From contig CM068370.1 of assembly GCA_034769895.1 (NCBI GenBank), positions 40,629,844 to 40,693,843 on the forward strand: a DNA stretch of 64,000 bases, written 5' to 3'. The notes below the pieces were generated by a model. The model made no database searches and had not been told where the DNA came from. It saw only the letters and a program-made list of their open reading frames with translations. Below are positions 1-12,039 of this stretch, piece by piece. How positions within the stretch are numbered: position 1 is the stretch's first letter; every line of letters begins with the position of its first letter. Made by a program: the position numbers and the translations under genes. This stretch comes from Magicicada septendecula. Taxonomy: Eukaryota; Arthropoda; Insecta; Hemiptera; Cicadidae.

Positions 1-1949
1 CAGCGTATTATCTATATAACGTTCTGTTTCAGATAAGAATAGTTTGAATATAAAATGAAAGGGTACGTTGTATTTTGTTATGAGAAAATGCATTTCTAAA
101 TTTCGTTACATTTGACAAAAGATCTTATTGATCAGACGTATGAGTAATTATATTAATCCTTATGTAGAAAATACGCACGCATTCGTAAAATATAGCACTC
201 AGGTGTAGGGCAATTAATCCTTTTTTGTATTGAACGTATTTAAGTAGGTCTACTCGTGATATCAGTAAATTCTGTCTAAATGTATAGTACATAAACGTAC
301 CCAGTAATCGCTTCTTGAGTTACTCGATTGATGTTCATGTTAAACGATTGATGACTCATGTAATAATACAGATTAACCTCGTATAATAATAATGACAGGA
401 CAGTGTATTTAGAACACTTAAAATTGGAAATCTACAAACTCATCAAAAATATCTGTCAAACAAAAACACCGTTCTTGACAACAGTAACTGACCTAAGCAC
501 ATGTGCTTCATTAGGCAACAGACCAAAAAATCAAATAGACGACTATAAGCACAATTTAAATAAAATCTGAATATTCAATAAAATTATGTTTTTTTTTTTT
601 TTTTACTTAGTAACATATGCAAATCTTTTACTTACCTCTTAAATGTTGTTGTTGTTATACACAATAGTCGATTGTACGATGAGTGTCTCATACAAATGAG
701 AAATAGTGACATGTCGTCTTGTGTGTATATATATATCATACGGCGGTAGCGTACACGTTTGAAAGTTGATACACATTAAATTCTCTCTCTCTCTCACACA
801 CACATTACAGAGATTGATATTAATTGCATGTATGTTCAGAGGTTTGGTGTCTAAATCGATGCATTTTACTTTCACTTTCTAATTTGACACATGGCTTACT
901 TCCATACATAAATAGCTATCGTCTACGAGTGTTGCTAAACGAAATTAAAAAATGTTGTAATACATAACGTCCTATGAAATAAATAAATATGGTATGTTTT
1001 TAGGACAGCCAAAAGCATGAAAGTATTATTTAAATCTGTATGGAAGTCATATATAAATATCGAGTCAGCGCGACACAACGTAACATGATTCATGTCAACG
1101 TCGTATGTATGTGTGTGCGTGTGCGTCTATGTGTTCGTGTGTGTGCGTGTTTGGTTACGTTGCGTATGCGTCTGTGTGCGTGCACGTCGGATGTGTGATT
1201 ACGTGTGCGTCTGCATTATCGTTATTTTGACTGAGCTATGTTTCTACCCTAGAAATTTCGATGTTTGTGGACATAGTATGTCATTCGTAGACGATAGAGT
1301 GGAAAGAAGGTGACAAACCTATGAAGGAACATGAAAAAGTTTCATCTACATGACAATTTCTAAACGATGTTAAGAGTGAGACTTTTCATACACGCACCAA
1401 TAGACATAGTATGTATGACTCAAACGTTAATTCGCATCAGCAAGTTTGCACGCTACATAATTACAAAAATAATTTCTTAACTGTGACAATTGGTATTGAA
1501 CTTTTTACCTTGTTCAGTCTGCTCCTCCCCACGTTCCTGCTGAAGGTTAGCTAGTCGTGGTTTTGGACTTGATAATGATTGAGACACTGAAAGGCCTCGT
1601 CCGAAGCATGACAGGTAGCAGTTCAGCAAGTAAGCACGACAAAGTTGGAATTACAGAGACTGTTTATTTAAATAACAATTAAGATGAATGAAGATGATTC
1701 GTCAATTTGATACCTGAAGGAAGAGAGAATGTACAGGTGAACATATGGACGTAGACTTGTCAGTTTGGCTATTCCTGCCGTTACCTCGACACTTCGAGCT
1801 GTTACGACTTTTTTAACTCTACAGTCACATTAAATTTGTAAAGTGGGCAACCAGAGTATCCTATCGAGGTAACAACGTCTCTTTCTGCTAAAACCTCTGT
1901 GTAGTAGTCAGTGAGTTGACGGAAGAAACGGTAATGGAAGTAATCATAA

Positions 1950-2135
1950 TCAGCTGGAAGGATTAAACAAAGGATGGTGTGTTCCGGCCTCAAACAATTA
2001 AAGAGTCTAGAGCTGGCCACTCCAGCGCTTCCTCGAACGCCCCAAACCTCTCCGTCCTTTCTGCTTGTAGTTCCATAATTATTTGGGAATGCGGCAGTCA
2101 TCCATTCGGCAAAGATGTTCCCACCAATTCAGACG
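1950..2135 (-). pseudogene. LINE 3' tail remnant (left-arm copy)
   Basis: Mirror copy of the remnant at 2773-2958. Read on the minus strand it gives a typical non-LTR ORF2 C-terminus, with LNWWEHLCRMDD and GRSRKRWSG blocks and in-frame stops. It is a fossil with no full ORF. Confidence 0.6.
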
Positions 2136-2210
2136 ATACTAGACAATCCTGTCGCGTATACTCATAATATTCTGTTAATGACGTATATATATATTACATT
2201 TAATATTTAT

Positions 2211-2398
2211 AATTAAATTTACCTCAAGTAGGTCATCATTACATGACGCAACGGGAGTGATAGGTTTGTTACACGTTGTGTGTTAGGTTAAAATGCGGTC
2301 CATTAATTAAATTTACCTCAAGTAGGTCATCATTACATGACGCAACGGGAGTGATAGGTTTGTTACACGTTGTGTGTTAGGTTAAAATGCGGTCCATT
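2211..2398. repeat. 94-bp tandem duplication (mirrored at 2510-2697)
   Basis: The unit starting AATTAAATTTACCTCAAG at 2211 is repeated at 2305 with almost no change and ends near GGTCCATT. Because it lies in the palindrome it also occurs at about 2510-2697 in reverse. Both arms carry both copies, so the tandem duplication is older than the arm duplication. Confidence 0.9.
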
Positions 2399-2772
2399 CA
2401 CGTTTCATGTTAGGTTAAAATGCAAACAAACACACATGGTTAGGTTTTAGCCTAACACGTGTGTGTGTGTGTGTGTGTTTGTTTGCATTTTAACCTAACA
2501 TGAAACGTGAATGGACCGCATTTTAACCTAACACACAACGTGTAACAAACCTATCACTCCCGTTGCGTCATGTAATGATGACCTACTTGAGGTAAATTTA
2601 ATTAATGGACCGCATTTTAACCTAACACACAACGTGTAACAAACCTATCACTCCCGTTGCGTCATGTAATGATGACCTACTTGAGGTAAATTTAATTATA
2701 AATATTAAATGTAATATATATATACGTCATTAACAGAATATTATGAGTATACGCGACAGGATTGTCTAGTAT

Positions 2773-2958
2773 CGTCTGAATTGGTGGGAACATCTTTGCC
2801 GAATGGATGACTGCCGCATTCCCAAATAATTATGGAACTACAAGCAGAAAGGACGGAGAGGTTTGGGGCGTTCGAGGAAGCGCTGGAGTGGCCAGCTCTA
2901 GACTCTTTAATTGTTTGAGGCCGGAACACACCATCCTTTGTTTAATCCTTCCAGCTGA
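2773..2958 (+). pseudogene. LINE 3' tail remnant (right-arm copy)
   Basis: Translation from 2773 gives RLNWWEHLCRMDDCRIPK, a stop, then GRRGLGRSRKRWSGQL and EAGTHHPLFNPSS with further stops. The W-H-RM-D and GR-RKRW pattern is the C-terminal end common to many insect RTE/jockey-type LINE ORF2 proteins. Only this tail is seen; no reverse transcriptase lies next to it. Confidence 0.6.
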
Positions 2959-4903
2959 TTATGATTACTTCCATTACCGTTTCTTCCGTCAACTCACTGA
3001 CTACTACACAGAGGTTTTAGCAGAAAGAGACGTTGTTACCTCGATAGGATACTCTGGTTGCCCACTTTACAAATTTAATGTGACTGTAGAGTTAAAAAAG
3101 TCGTAACAGCTCGAAGTGTCGAGGTAACGGCAGGAATAGCCAAACTGACAAGTCTACGTCCATATGTTCACCTGTACATTCTCTCTTCCTTCAGGTATCA
3201 AATTGACGAATCATCTTCATTCATCTTAATTGTTATTTAAATAAACAGTCTCTGTAATTCCAACTTTGTCGTGCTTACTTGCTGAACTGCTACCTGTCAT
3301 GCTTCGGACGAGGCCTTTCAGTGTCTCAATCATTATCAAGTCCAAAACCACGACTAGCTAACCTTCAGCAGGAACGTGGGGAGGAGCAGACTGAACAAGG
3401 TAAAAAGTTCAATACCAATTGTCACAGTTAAGAAATTATTTTTGTAATTATGTAGCGTGCAAACTTGCTGATGCGAATTAACGTTTGAGTCATACATACT
3501 ATGTCTATTGGTGCGTGTATGAAAAGTCTCACTCTTAACATCGTTTAGAAATTGTCATGTAGATGAAACTTTTTCATGTTCCTTCATAGGTTTGTCACCT
3601 TCTTTCCACTCTATCGTCTACGAATGACATACTATGTCCACAAACATCGAAATTTCTAGGGTAGAAACATAGCTCAGTCAAAATAACGATAATGCAGACG
3701 CACACGTAATCACACATCCGACGTGCACGCACACAGACGCATACGCAACGTAACCAAACACGCACACACACGAACACATAGACGCACACGCACACACATA
3801 CATACGACGTTGACATGAATCATGTTACGTTGTGTCGCGCTGACTCGATATTTATATATGACTTCCATACAGATTTAAATAATACTTTCATGCTTTTGGC
3901 TGTCCTAAAAACATACCATATTTATTTATTTCATAGGACGTTATGTATTACATTTTTTTAATTTCGTTTAGCAACACTCGTAGACGATAGCTATTTATGT
4001 ATGGAAGTAAGCCATGTGTCAAATTAGAAAGTGAAAGTAAAATGCATCGATTTAGACACCAAACCTCTGAACATACATGCAATTAATATCAATCTCTGTA
4101 ATGTGTGTGTGAGAGAGAGAGAGAATTTAATGTGTATCAACTTTCAAACGTGTACGCTACCGCCGTATGATATATATATACACACAAGACGACATGTCAC
4201 TATTTCTCATTTGTATGAGACACTCATCGTACAATCGACTATTGTGTATAACAACAACAACATTTAAGAGGTAAGTAAAAGATTTGCATATGTTACTAAG
4301 TAAAAAAAAAAAAAACATAATTTTATTGAATATTCAGATTTTATTTAAATTGTGCTTATAGTCGTCTATTTGATTTTTTGGTCTGTTGCCTAATGAAGCA
4401 CATGTGCTTAGGTCAGTTACTGTTGTCAAGAACGGTGTTTTTGTTTGACAGATATTTTTGATGAGTTTGTAGATTTCCAATTTTAAGTGTTCTAAATACA
4501 CTGTCCTGTCATTATTATTATACGAGGTTAATCTGTATTATTACATGAGTCATCAATCGTTTAACATGAACATCAATCGAGTAACTCAAGAAGCGATTAC
4601 TGGGTACGTTTATGTACTATACATTTAGACAGAATTTACTGATATCACGAGTAGACCTACTTAAATACGTTCAATACAAAAAAGGATTAATTGCCCTACA
4701 CCTGAGTGCTATATTTTACGAATGCGTGCGTATTTTCTACATAAGGATTAATATAATTACTCATACGTCTGATCAATAAGATCTTTTGTCAAATGTAACG
4801 AAATTTAGAAATGCATTTTCTCATAACAAAATACAACGTACCCTTTCATTTTATATTCAAACTATTCTTATCTGAAACAGAACGTTATATAGATAATACG
4901 CTG

Positions 4904-5032
4904 TCCTGTTTAAAAAAAAAAAATTTATTCATGTATTAATCTGTTTGTTTAAACGTTGATCTATGTACGTGACCATACGTACTTGTTTTCGTAATATTTG
5001 TTATAATACCTTTCCTGTTCTGGATTTATGAT
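4904..5032. other. AT-rich spacer after the palindrome
   Basis: Contains an A12 run just after the end of the right arm. No gene is seen. Confidence 0.5.
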
Positions 5033-5391
5033 GTGTGTGTGTTGAAAGCCTTATGTATATATTTATATATAGCACATAATGTATATGATAATGAAGCAGG
5101 TACTGTTATTATTATAGGAACAAGAAGGATGGATCATAGAATAAATACCATATCAAAACAAGAGGAGGAGGATCTTCTCCATAAATGGTTTTTTTCTCCG
5201 AAACGGTTAACACCTGTAGAAATTACAAAATTAAAAGCAATAGTCAACAGGCCAAGCTCAAGTATAAGACCATTTCTAAAAGACTTAATAAACAATTTAT
5301 AAAACCCCAGCGATCTACATCTCGTGTTTCGTGGCATGAGGAAAAACGGCGTAGGATAACAGTACTTGTTAAGGTAACAAACTACTTTTAA
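5033..5391 (+). pseudogene. Decayed upstream copy related to the 98-aa ORF
   Basis: Two overlapping short reading frames lie here. The segment 5306-5405 is clearly homologous to 5916-6018: both carry the CCCAGCGA-CTACATCT block, a GTGTTTCG block, a GTTAAGGT-ACAAACTACTTTTAATA block and a T-run. The homologous stretch reads NPSDLHLVFRGM in the downstream copy, but in this copy a stop precedes it in that frame. It is best read as the broken 5' member of a tandem duplication. The upstream part (around 5130-5300) has a Glu/Lys-rich frame I do not recognise. Confidence 0.5.
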
Positions 5392-5695
5392 TACACAATT
5401 TTTTTATCACTGTGTGTGCGTATGTTTGACTGTAGTGCAGAGAATACTATTTGAAAAGACATTAACTTATTTAGAACGGATCTGGCGATAACTATTTCTG
5501 TGGACTTTCCTAATATATATATTTTGTAACAGCGCTAATTCTGCCTGTGTGTATGTACATGCAAAGCTTCAGGCGATGAAAGTGAACTTTCCTGATGGCC
5601 ACACCATTCCTTTCACTAGTCTTCTTTGTAGCGAATATTCTGACATTGTATGGTTCCACCTCACTTGATACAGACGTCTTCACTTCTCATAAATA

Positions 5696-5992
5696 ATGTC
5701 GTTTATCACAAAATTCAACGCAGTTTCTGCTATTGAGTACAAACGTTGTGCAGAATTAACAGTGGACAAACAGTATCCGATCGTTAACATGTTGCATGTG
5801 GACACGCGATATGGGAAGTCTGTGCTTGTAACGTTGGAAGATTGTGAGCGCCGCTATCGTGTATATCTACCTAAGAGGTATGCTGACGTCTTTACAGATG
5901 AAGAACTCCGTCATATAAATCCCAGCGACCTACATCTTGTGTTTCGAGGGATGAAGAACCAGACAGCGCATGTGAAAATTGTATCTCGTTAA
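5696..5992 (+). CDS. 98-aa ORF of unknown function, possibly TE-encoded
   Basis: Starts at an ATG preceded by AATA and ends at TAA, 98 codons. The protein begins MSFITKFNAVSAIEYKRC and contains VDTRYGKSVLVTLED, RVYLPKRYADVF and LHLVFRGM. Hydrophobic and charged residues alternate as in a small beta-barrel fold, with no signal peptide or membrane segment. Similar short proteins with a DTRYG-vlVtLE and fLPKRYa-vF pattern are, as I recall, scattered through insect genomes as uncharacterised, probably mobile-element, proteins; I could not check this. A decayed duplicate lies about 600 bp upstream and satellite-like repeats follow. A nucleic-acid-binding OB-like role would be a guess. Codon use looks natural, unlike the low-complexity ORFs around it. 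Confidence 0.5.
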   Translation: MSFITKFNAVSAIEYKRCAELTVDKQYPIVNMLHVDTRYGKSVLVTLEDCERRYRVYLPKRYADVFTDEELRHINPSDLHLVFRGMKNQTAHVKIVSR

Positions 5993-6034
5993 GGTGACAA
6001 ACTACTTTTAATAAACAATTTTTTTAATTTATTT

Positions 6035-6399
6035 CACTATACGCCTCTGAACCTATATGTAATTATTTGTAAACTGCGTTACCTGTTGCAGCAAACGATA
6101 ACACTAGAACGATTATATTATTATTATTCAGTGATATATACATACATACATACAATGACTATAGCATATTTAAATCTGTTATCTGTTATCTGTTTTATTG
6201 GACCTACATGTACATGATTCGTATGCACGTTGTCTGTATGTGTGTGTGTGCGTGTGTGTGTCTGCGTGTGTGTGTGTGTGTGCACGTGTTGCGTATGTGT
6301 GCGTGTACGTCTGTGTGTGTGTGTGTGTGTGCGTGCACGTGTGGTGTAACCCAAACGTGTGTACGTTGTATGTATGTATGTGTGTGATTACGTTACGTA

Positions 6400-6435
<36 letters not shown>

Positions 6436-7250
6436 ATATTTAACATGATTTTAATGTTGTTGTTGCTTCTTCTACAAGTACGACACATTAATTTATTTCA
6501 ATATACGCCTCTGAAACTATATGTAATTATTTGTAACTGCTTTACCTGTTGCAGCAAACGTTAACACTAGAACGATTATATTATTATTATTCAGTGATAT
6601 ATACATACATACAATTTACTTATTAAACACTTCAATGATTGTAACGTCTTACAATGACTATAGCATATTTAAATCTGTTATCTGTTTATTGGCCCTACAT
6701 GATTCAAACCAAACGTGTACACATTGTATGTATGTGTATGATTACGTTGCGTTTGCGTCTGTGTGTGGGCGCGTTGCGTGTTTGGTTACGTTGCGTATGC
6801 GTATGTATGTGTGTGTGTGTGTGTGTGTGATTACGTTGCGTATGCGTCTGTATGTGCGCGCGTTGCGTGTGCATCTGTGTGTGTGATATTTAACATGATT
6901 TTAATGTTGTTGTTGTATTGTTATGTTGCAGGTTGCTTCTTCTACAAGTACGACACACAATTATATATAAACTTTCGAAAAATATCAATTTCTAATGTAT
7001 TTATTTAATTGTGAATTTTATATTGTGAATGTTAAAATATATTTAATCATTTAAACAAATTATGACTTTATTTTATTTCACTCTACACCTCTGAACATGT
7101 GTACAATTAATTTATTTTTTGTGAACTGTTACATCAGAAGATTTGTATGAATTTCAGCCGCCGTTTTCATGTGTGTGTATAATTTTAATTTATTTCGCTA
7201 TACACTACTGAACCTATGTGTGTGTGTGTGTGTGTAAACTGCAACCTTAA
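6035..7250. repeat. Imperfect tandem repeats with TG/GTGCGT microsatellites
   Basis: A unit beginning ATTTATTTCACTATACGCCT and running through CAGCAAACG-TAACACTAGAACG to ATTTAAATCTGTTATCTG occurs at about 6035-6190 and 6493-6690. Shortened relatives start at about 7074 and 7190. Between them lie (TG)n and a minisatellite with the core GATTACGTTGCGTATGCGTC (about 6230-6445 and 6730-6880). The same core occurs in the palindrome arms (about 1150 and 3750), so 1-8.6 kb shares one repeat vocabulary. The long Val/Cys and Thr/His ORFs here are repeat translations. Confidence 0.8.
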
Positions 7251-7436
7251 AACAGAAGTATTGTACCAGATTGCTAAGCCGTTAACGTATGGATTTGTCA
7301 TCTGTAACAACATAACAGGTAAGTAGTTCATTGACGCCAAATATATATATTTCTAACAAGGATCAATCACACTGACTGCATTATAAAACTATTTATTAAT
7401 TATTTAATACATTGAAAAATGAAGACGACGTTTTGA
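7251..7436. other. Short AT-rich spacer
   Basis: Nothing recognisable between the TG-repeat block and the GA-repeat block. Confidence 0.4.
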
Positions 7437-7549
7437 CAACGAGAGAGAGAGAGAGGGCTAAAATTATTTATTCATCACACCGACTACTCAATGTACGAGA
7501 GGGAGACAGGAGAAAGGGTATGGAACCTTGCATAGTTGAAACGTGTGAA

Positions 7550-7612
<63 letters not shown>

Positions 7613-7800
7613 GAGGACGTTAATATTTGCCGAATAAATATAAACTTTCTAATTTCATATACATGCGCTCGGTACTGACCACAGAGAGAGAGGAGAACGG
7701 TTTGACAACAAGAGAGAGTGAGAGAGAGAGATAGAGAGAGACATACACAACGTGTGAGAGAGCGAGAGAGAGAGAGAGAGAGGGAGTGAGAGGACGAATA
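7437..7800. repeat. (GA)n microsatellite cluster
   Basis: Several GA runs, the longest at 7552-7610, alternate with short blocks such as TTGACAACGAGAGAG and CATACACAACGTGTGAGAG. The block recurs at about 7930-7985. Arg/Glu and Ser/Leu ORFs across it are artefacts of the repeat. Confidence 0.9.
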
Positions 7801-7806
7801 ATACAG

Positions 7807-8530
7807 AGGTTGGTACATCTGATCATATAGATTTAATATACATTATAACACACGACAAATTTGAACTCATGTAAAGGTTGGTACACCTAATCATATATTT
7901 TAATATACACTATAATGCCGGTGAGCATAACGTTTGACAACGAGAGAGAGAGAGAGAGACATACACACCGTGTGAGAGAGAGAGTAACAATTATGATCAT
8001 ATATAGTTTGAATTTCCCACCACAGAAGAGAAAGAAATGTTGGCAGATCTGCTCTATACACGCACACAATAATTTAAGATTGGTAACCCTGATCATATAT
8101 TTTAATATATACACTATATAACACATATTTGAATTTCCCTCCCCCCCACCGCAGAAAATGTTGACAACCCTGCTAATATAAAATATCTATACACTATAAT
8201 AATACTACAGAGGTTGGTACACCTGATCATATAGATTTAATATACATTATAACACACAACAAATTTGAACTCATGCAAAGGTTGGTACAACTGATCATAT
8301 ATTTTAGTATACACTATAATGCTTCGAGTTGGAACCACCCCCCACCCACTGATAATGTTGACAAACCTGCTCATATAAAATATCTATACACTATAATAAT
8401 ACTACAGAGGTTGGTACACCTGATCATATAGATTTAATATACATTATAACACACGACAAATTTGAACTCATGCAAAGGTTGGTACACCTGATCATATATT
8501 TTAATATACACTATAATGCTTCGAGTTGGA
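7807..8530. repeat. About 195-bp satellite-like tandem repeat
   Basis: The block GGTTGGTACACCTGATCATA followed by an AT-rich stretch and AACTCATGCAAAGGTTGG starts at about 7807, 8212 and 8407; the last two are 195 bp apart. Each unit has two copies of GTTGGTACA-CTGATCATAT and ends with a C-rich ACCACCCCCCACCCA block. GA repeats and a partial unit lie between the first and second copies. Confidence 0.85.
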
Positions 8531-8874
8531 ACCACCCCCCACCCACCACCACCCACTGATATGAAATAAAAAAACAACCTCCCACCCAACGCCACCCACT
8601 GATATGCAAATCAGCTTTCTTAAAAAAATAAAAAATTATATTCACGGATGCTGGTGGTCCATTGAACATCATCCCACCAAATCAATTTAATTAAAAAAAT
8701 AAAAAAATAAAATAAAAAAATAAAAAAATTTATTCGCGGTGCTGTGGTCCATCGGGATGCTGCGGGTCCAGCGGTGGCGGCGTCATCTCTGAGATCATGT
8801 TTTTTAGTGTTTTTTTAGTGTTTTTTAAGAAGGCGGCATTCCTTTGTGAGTTTGAACCGGCATTTTCCCTCTAC
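8531..8874. other. A-rich and C-rich low-complexity segment
   Basis: Contains CCACCCA runs, several AAAAAAATA runs (about 8690-8730) and two related GC-richer stretches with GCTG-TGGTCCAT (about 8649 and 8740). No gene is seen. Confidence 0.5.
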
Positions 8875-10480
8875 TGTGATATACTTTACTATTTTTGTAT
8901 TTATATTAATAATTTGTGAGACATACTATGTCCTTTACATACTTACATTTTGATATTGGTAATGGGTTATGTGTCATGTTATTGGTGGTATTGTTCTTAT
9001 GTAAAAATTTTTTTATATAATATTCGCATGGTCTGCAGCTATACAAACCATGTATGCATTTTCTTGCACATTTTTGTCAATATGTGTGATATTTTATTAC
9101 TCTATGAATTTATTTCTCGCAATTGTTCAACACATGTATTACATTTTGTATAAACACATTTGTTGTACTTGTCACTTATGCTATTGTGCCTTGTATTCAT
9201 GTATTTGTAATTATCTAAACCGATTTCTATTGTATTTATTATGTATAACTTGTATCTATGTAAAACACATTGTTTTACCCGCATCTACTGTCTATAACCA
9301 CACGCCACGCCTATATTTTTATATTGTGTATTTTGTATTTTGTGATCACGTATTGCACAATTATTATTCATGCTTTAATTATGACATACATGTCATTACA
9401 CTTTGTGCTTGCAATCATTCAACAATGTATAATTTGTTTTCACATAACAATTTATTGTACATTCCTGAAACTTCAGGTATAGCATGCATCGTTCAACTAT
9501 AAAGCATCATGCTAAATCTATGTCTTTACATGTATAATTTTATAATAATTTTGTCTGTTCATTTTACACTTAATACTATTGTATAGGTCAACTGGCCTTG
9601 ACTGGTTCAAGCTAACCATTATGACTTGCATAAATATTACAATTTGTATCGGGCCCATCATGTGATGAGTCACCGATTATTCATCATTAAACATTGTCAA
9701 ACTATGTATTTATCATGTCTTATATTGTTTTATATTGTATACATACAATATATATTGGCAATACATTGCTAATTTTTGCATTTATACTCATGTATAAATC
9801 AGGTTGCAAGCCAACTCTGGCCTGCTCAACTCTTATCATCATCACTCAAGTTTATCTCTAAACAGTTAATGTCATAACTGTTATCTAACATGTCAATCTC
9901 AAGGTTCAATACAATTTATTGAGGTTGACTTCTATTATTAAGAACACACTGTGTTTTCGTACAATAAGTTATTAAAATGTATTAAAAAATCTTTTGATTT
10001 TTTTGCGGGCAGTTATGGACAGTAATGTGGTAATTTTCGCATTCAAAGGTTGGCTAATCTGTACTTTCTAAAATTGCGCTTATCATGTTTATACATCGAC
10101 ACAGTTCACCGAGCGTTTGCTGGCCTCGTTCTGTCTATCATTTTTTCTTGTTGTCGCGACAATTATCTAGGCCTTAGGCCTTAACATTTTTTGATGTAGT
10201 TGAGTGTCGCACATTTGCGCCTCATTTGCCATGTAGCTTTCTTAAACGACTCGGTTCATTCAAAATTTAAATGTCTTTCAGACATAGCCAACCTTAGCAC
10301 TCTGATTTAAGTGTACTACAAAACTTAATAAATGTATTAAATACAGTCCACTATCGTTATTATTCTGCATCCTGGCAATAGCACCACAAGCATCATTCTT
10401 CCTAACATTTAAGGGTCCTACAGGACGAAACATAACACCCGCAATTGGATTCAAAGAAACGTGACAGAAGGTAATTAACC
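8875..10480. other. AT-rich region without a supported gene
   Basis: Contains a 150-codon open frame (9050-9502) rich in Cys, Tyr, Ile and His, which has the look of chance AT-rich translation. Near 10330-10440 an AATAAA signal is followed by a moderately GC-rich stretch ending GACGAAACATAACA, which could be the 3' part of a degraded LTR. I could not find a matching start or target duplication. Confidence 0.3.
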
Positions 10481-12039
10481 TGTTTTATAACATTTGAACG
10501 TTTCAAGCGAATAATAATGAATATTTGTAGCGAAGTAAGTGAGATTTTTAAACATGCTTGTGGTTTATAAATAAAAATTATGAAAACTCGTTACAATTCA
10601 ATCAATGACTACTCTTATTACCATTACACCCAAACTCCATTAATTGGTACGCTTTACCAGTAATGTTATATAAATTTTGGAACTCCCACAATTTAAAATA
10701 AATTTATATTTGCAATTTGTGTTGTTACAATATATATGTATTGTACTGTAATTATTTTGCAGATATTGTATTTAAGATATGTTCCACGTTGGAACAGCCA
10801 TTAATGTACTGTTATTTTTTTTCTAGTATAATTGTAATTAAGATATGTAATTACAGTTATTATGTTTTTTGTTTATCTGCACATGAAAAGAAACTCTATC
10901 TTAGGGTTAATAATTATTAAGCTGTTTGATCTTATTTAATATTGTATATGATATCTTCTTTTCTTTAAACCGAACCAAATAACGTTAGTATATAAATTTT
11001 TGATAAATAACAATGTAAGAATATCTACTATACAAATGTAAATAGATTGACTCCGAATTCTTCACAGCTGCCACGGGTTCACTTCTATGGTTGATGTTTA
11101 TTATTTTAAAAGGTAATACTAGGCTTAGCGATCTGTTCCTCCACGGGAATTTCTTATTAGTTTTAATGCTGAATGTTGTTTTCTTCGACGACTGCAAAAC
11201 CGATACCTCTTCGGAATATTGGATTTTATGGTATGGCCACTCAAACTATTCTTCAGTACATGATTCCTCTTTTAGATCGGCGTTCTTTCAAAGATATATT
11301 TAGACTTCTTGAAATATTTTTTGTTTATTGAATTGTATTTTTTATTAAATTCAATATTAATATTAAATCTCTTCTCCTGAATGATTACTTTATTAAATAG
11401 ACAATTAAACTCTGGTATAAAAAATTAAACTCTTTTACTGTTTATCTGTTTACATATAACATTAGACTTTGTGATGTATAAATTTTGACTTATTTAAATA
11501 ATACCAAATATAAATTTAGATTTCATTTACATAATCACTCTCTTTGATCTTTACTATATTGAGTATAAAATTAGACTCTCGTGTTGCTCTTCTTAAATAT
11601 AAAAATAGACTAACTAATACATTTCCTTTCATTTCTATACAATACAAATCTAACAATTTACAATTTTGCCACATTGATACCTCCCTACATTCGTTACATC
11701 TTTCTATCATATAACTCTTAAAAACATATATAACTTTTCTACTTATTATTAAATATATTTATTTGATGTGTAACATTCTTAATTCTAGTTTGTATTTATT
11801 ATATTATAATTTTCTTACTCTTTCCTTTTATTTTAATATTTATTTCAAATTTCATATAATCCTTGTCAAAACATATATCTTACTGCTGTTTTATCTAGCA
11901 TTGGAGTCTACCTCTATGTTAGTTGGGACTATTGATTCAGTGTTTTTGTTTACATTTTAAACATATGTTCCAATTACTATTAAATTCATATATGTTTTCT
12001 TTTTAAAATTATTATTTGACTCTTATGTACTGTGTTGTA
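10481..12039. other. AT-rich spacer, nothing recognised
   Basis: Long A/T stretches and short random ORFs only. No homology to a known family can be read by eye. Confidence 0.4.

Larger units (their letters stand above)
1..4903. repeat. 4.9-kb near-perfect palindrome (two inverted arms of about 2.45 kb)
   Basis: The sequence from 1 to about 2435 reappears as its reverse complement up to 4903; paired positions sum to 4904-4908. Every small ORF in the left arm has an identical mirror ORF in the right arm. I found only two differences: a T16/A14 homopolymer near 586-601 versus 4302-4315, and a 3-base deletion plus one extra T near 3950. The centre (about 2436-2475) holds a short TTAGGTT/AGCCTAAC hairpin and a (TG)n run. 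The right arm ends at 4903; the left arm may continue upstream of the window. Arm identity this high means a very recent fold-back duplication, gene conversion, or an assembly or hairpin-read artefact. No gene is evident apart from a LINE tail remnant. Confidence 0.95.

Noticed and set aside
1092-1313. Val/Cys-rich ORF and similar ones at 3595-3816, 6124-6443 and 6635-7008
   Set aside because: Translations of TG/GTGCGT repeats, mirrored in the palindrome.
7412-8126. Arg/Glu and Ser/Leu ORFs
   Set aside because: They are direct translations of GA microsatellites.
9050-9502. 150-codon open frame
   Set aside because: Composition (Cys, Tyr, His, Ile) follows the AT-rich, CATGT-rich DNA, several frames overlap, and no motif is visible.
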